Origin: Lachnobacterium bovis DSM 14045
GTDB taxonomy: Bacteria > Bacillota > Clostridia > Lachnospirales > Lachnospiraceae
Assembly: GCF_900107245.1 (NCBI RefSeq)
Contig: NZ_FNPG01000012.1
Span: forward strand, 1-64,000
Direction: 5' to 3'
Length of the DNA: 64,000 nucleotides
In this document: piece after piece, positions 63,720-64,000 of the stretch
How the letters are laid out: each line of letters begins with the position of its first letter
Position numbering within the stretch: the first letter of the stretch is position 1
Notes under the pieces: generated by a model
Told to the model about the DNA's origin: nothing
Databases searched by the model: none
What the model saw: only the letters and a program-made list of their open reading frames with translations
Made by a program: the position numbers and the translations under genes

Positions 63720-64000
63720 TACTTTGCCCTTATTTAATAAGTTTACCTGTTCGTATACAATATCTTCGCATGAAGAATCAACAATTATCGGTTTTCTTAA
63801 ACCCTTCATAAATTCAGTATACTTCATTTGTTGTTCAGCATTTAAACATGGTAACTGGTCAGTTCCTTCGAAGATATCTGTAGATGATGAATAAAAACTA
63901 TCTAAAGCATCTAAATTTACTGGAATGCCTTCCAATTTGTCGCTTTCTTGATTTGATTTATTAATGGACTCTATTATAAAATCTTCTGCAACTTTCTTAT
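63657..64000 (-). CDS. Second solute-binding lipoprotein, 3' part only
   Basis: The frame runs past the right edge of the window, so only the C-terminal 113 or so residues are seen (from KKVAEDFIIESINKSNQ to the end). They align with the end of the 708-residue binding protein: GIPVNLDALD here against GFPVNVEALN there, and the last residues DDATKNVIQKVKLYQKEN are identical. This is a paralogue from a tandem duplication. The peptide gene lies between the two copies. Whether the unseen 5' part has the same extra N-terminal domain is unknown. Confidence 0.85.
   Translation of the reverse strand, partial: KKVAEDFIIESINKSNQESDKLEGIPVNLDALDSFYSSSTDIFEGTDQLPCLNAEQQMKYTEFMKGLRKPIIVDSSCEDIVYEQVNLLNKGKVTIDDATKNVIQKVKLYQKEN

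Noticed and set aside
1-64000. CRISPR array
   Set aside because: No regularly spaced repeated units of 23-40 bp were seen anywhere in the window.

Overview
The window is AT-rich DNA from a low-GC Gram-positive bacterium, most likely a member of the Lachnospiraceae (Clostridia). Supporting signs are strong AAGGAGG-type ribosome binding sites, a methionine aminopeptidase with an N-terminal SEC-C zinc motif, a Veg protein, a DUF4317 protein, a short prolyl-tRNA synthetase of about 480 residues, and the order divIC-tilS-hpt-ftsH next to rqcP and hup. The genus cannot be fixed from this sequence alone.

Layout. 1-2.1 kb: one end of a mobile element (replication-type protein, small HTH protein, XRE regulator), abutting the 3' end of guaA. 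2.2-7.8 kb: guaA, an alpha/beta hydrolase, a membrane-anchored GH25 lysozyme and an EAL phosphodiesterase. 7.9-11.1 kb: arabinose catabolism (araA, araB) with a promoter that overlaps a CTTGTA/TACAAG dyad. 11.6-14 kb: an ABC transporter pair. 14.1-18 kb: araR, overlapping the end of a TetM-like translation GTPase that carries a C-terminal NYN nuclease domain. 18.1-28.4 kb: a second ABC pair, a DUF4317 protein, an HD hydrolase, an alpha/beta hydrolase, map, a SurA-like protein, an NlpC/P60 autolysin, veg and plsC. 28.5-37 kb: a maltodextrin cluster (malQ-malE-malF-malG-lipoprotein amylase) with a divergent LacI-type regulator. 37-39.2 kb: a lipoprotein with an HExxH metallopeptidase site that seems to start at an ATT codon. 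39.3-40 kb: tRNA-Leu(UAA), tRNA-Tyr(GUA) and a candidate small RNA. 40.1-49.7 kb: housekeeping genes (ftsH, hpt, tilS, divIC, rqcP, hup, cca, proS) plus a PEGA-like lipoprotein. 50-55.2 kb: an ABC pair with an overlooked 33-codon membrane peptide gene, an RluA-type pseudouridine synthase, and a histidine kinase/response regulator pair.

55.2-64 kb is the most unusual part. One apparent transcription unit holds a double-glycine-leader peptide gene, a lipoprotein with a C-terminal extracytoplasmic solute-binding domain, a C39 peptidase/ABC exporter gene damaged by two internal deletions and a frame break, two sugar-type (CUT1-like) ABC permeases, a HlyD-like adaptor and a MacB-like membrane protein. 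A second solute-binding gene, identical over its last 63 bp, lies upstream of the peptide and runs off the window. Coupling peptide maturation/export genes to CUT1-like import genes is the best candidate here for an undescribed system, although the exporter copy present looks dead.

No rRNA genes, CRISPR arrays or complete insertion sequences were seen. Family assignments rest on motif recognition and have not been checked by database search.
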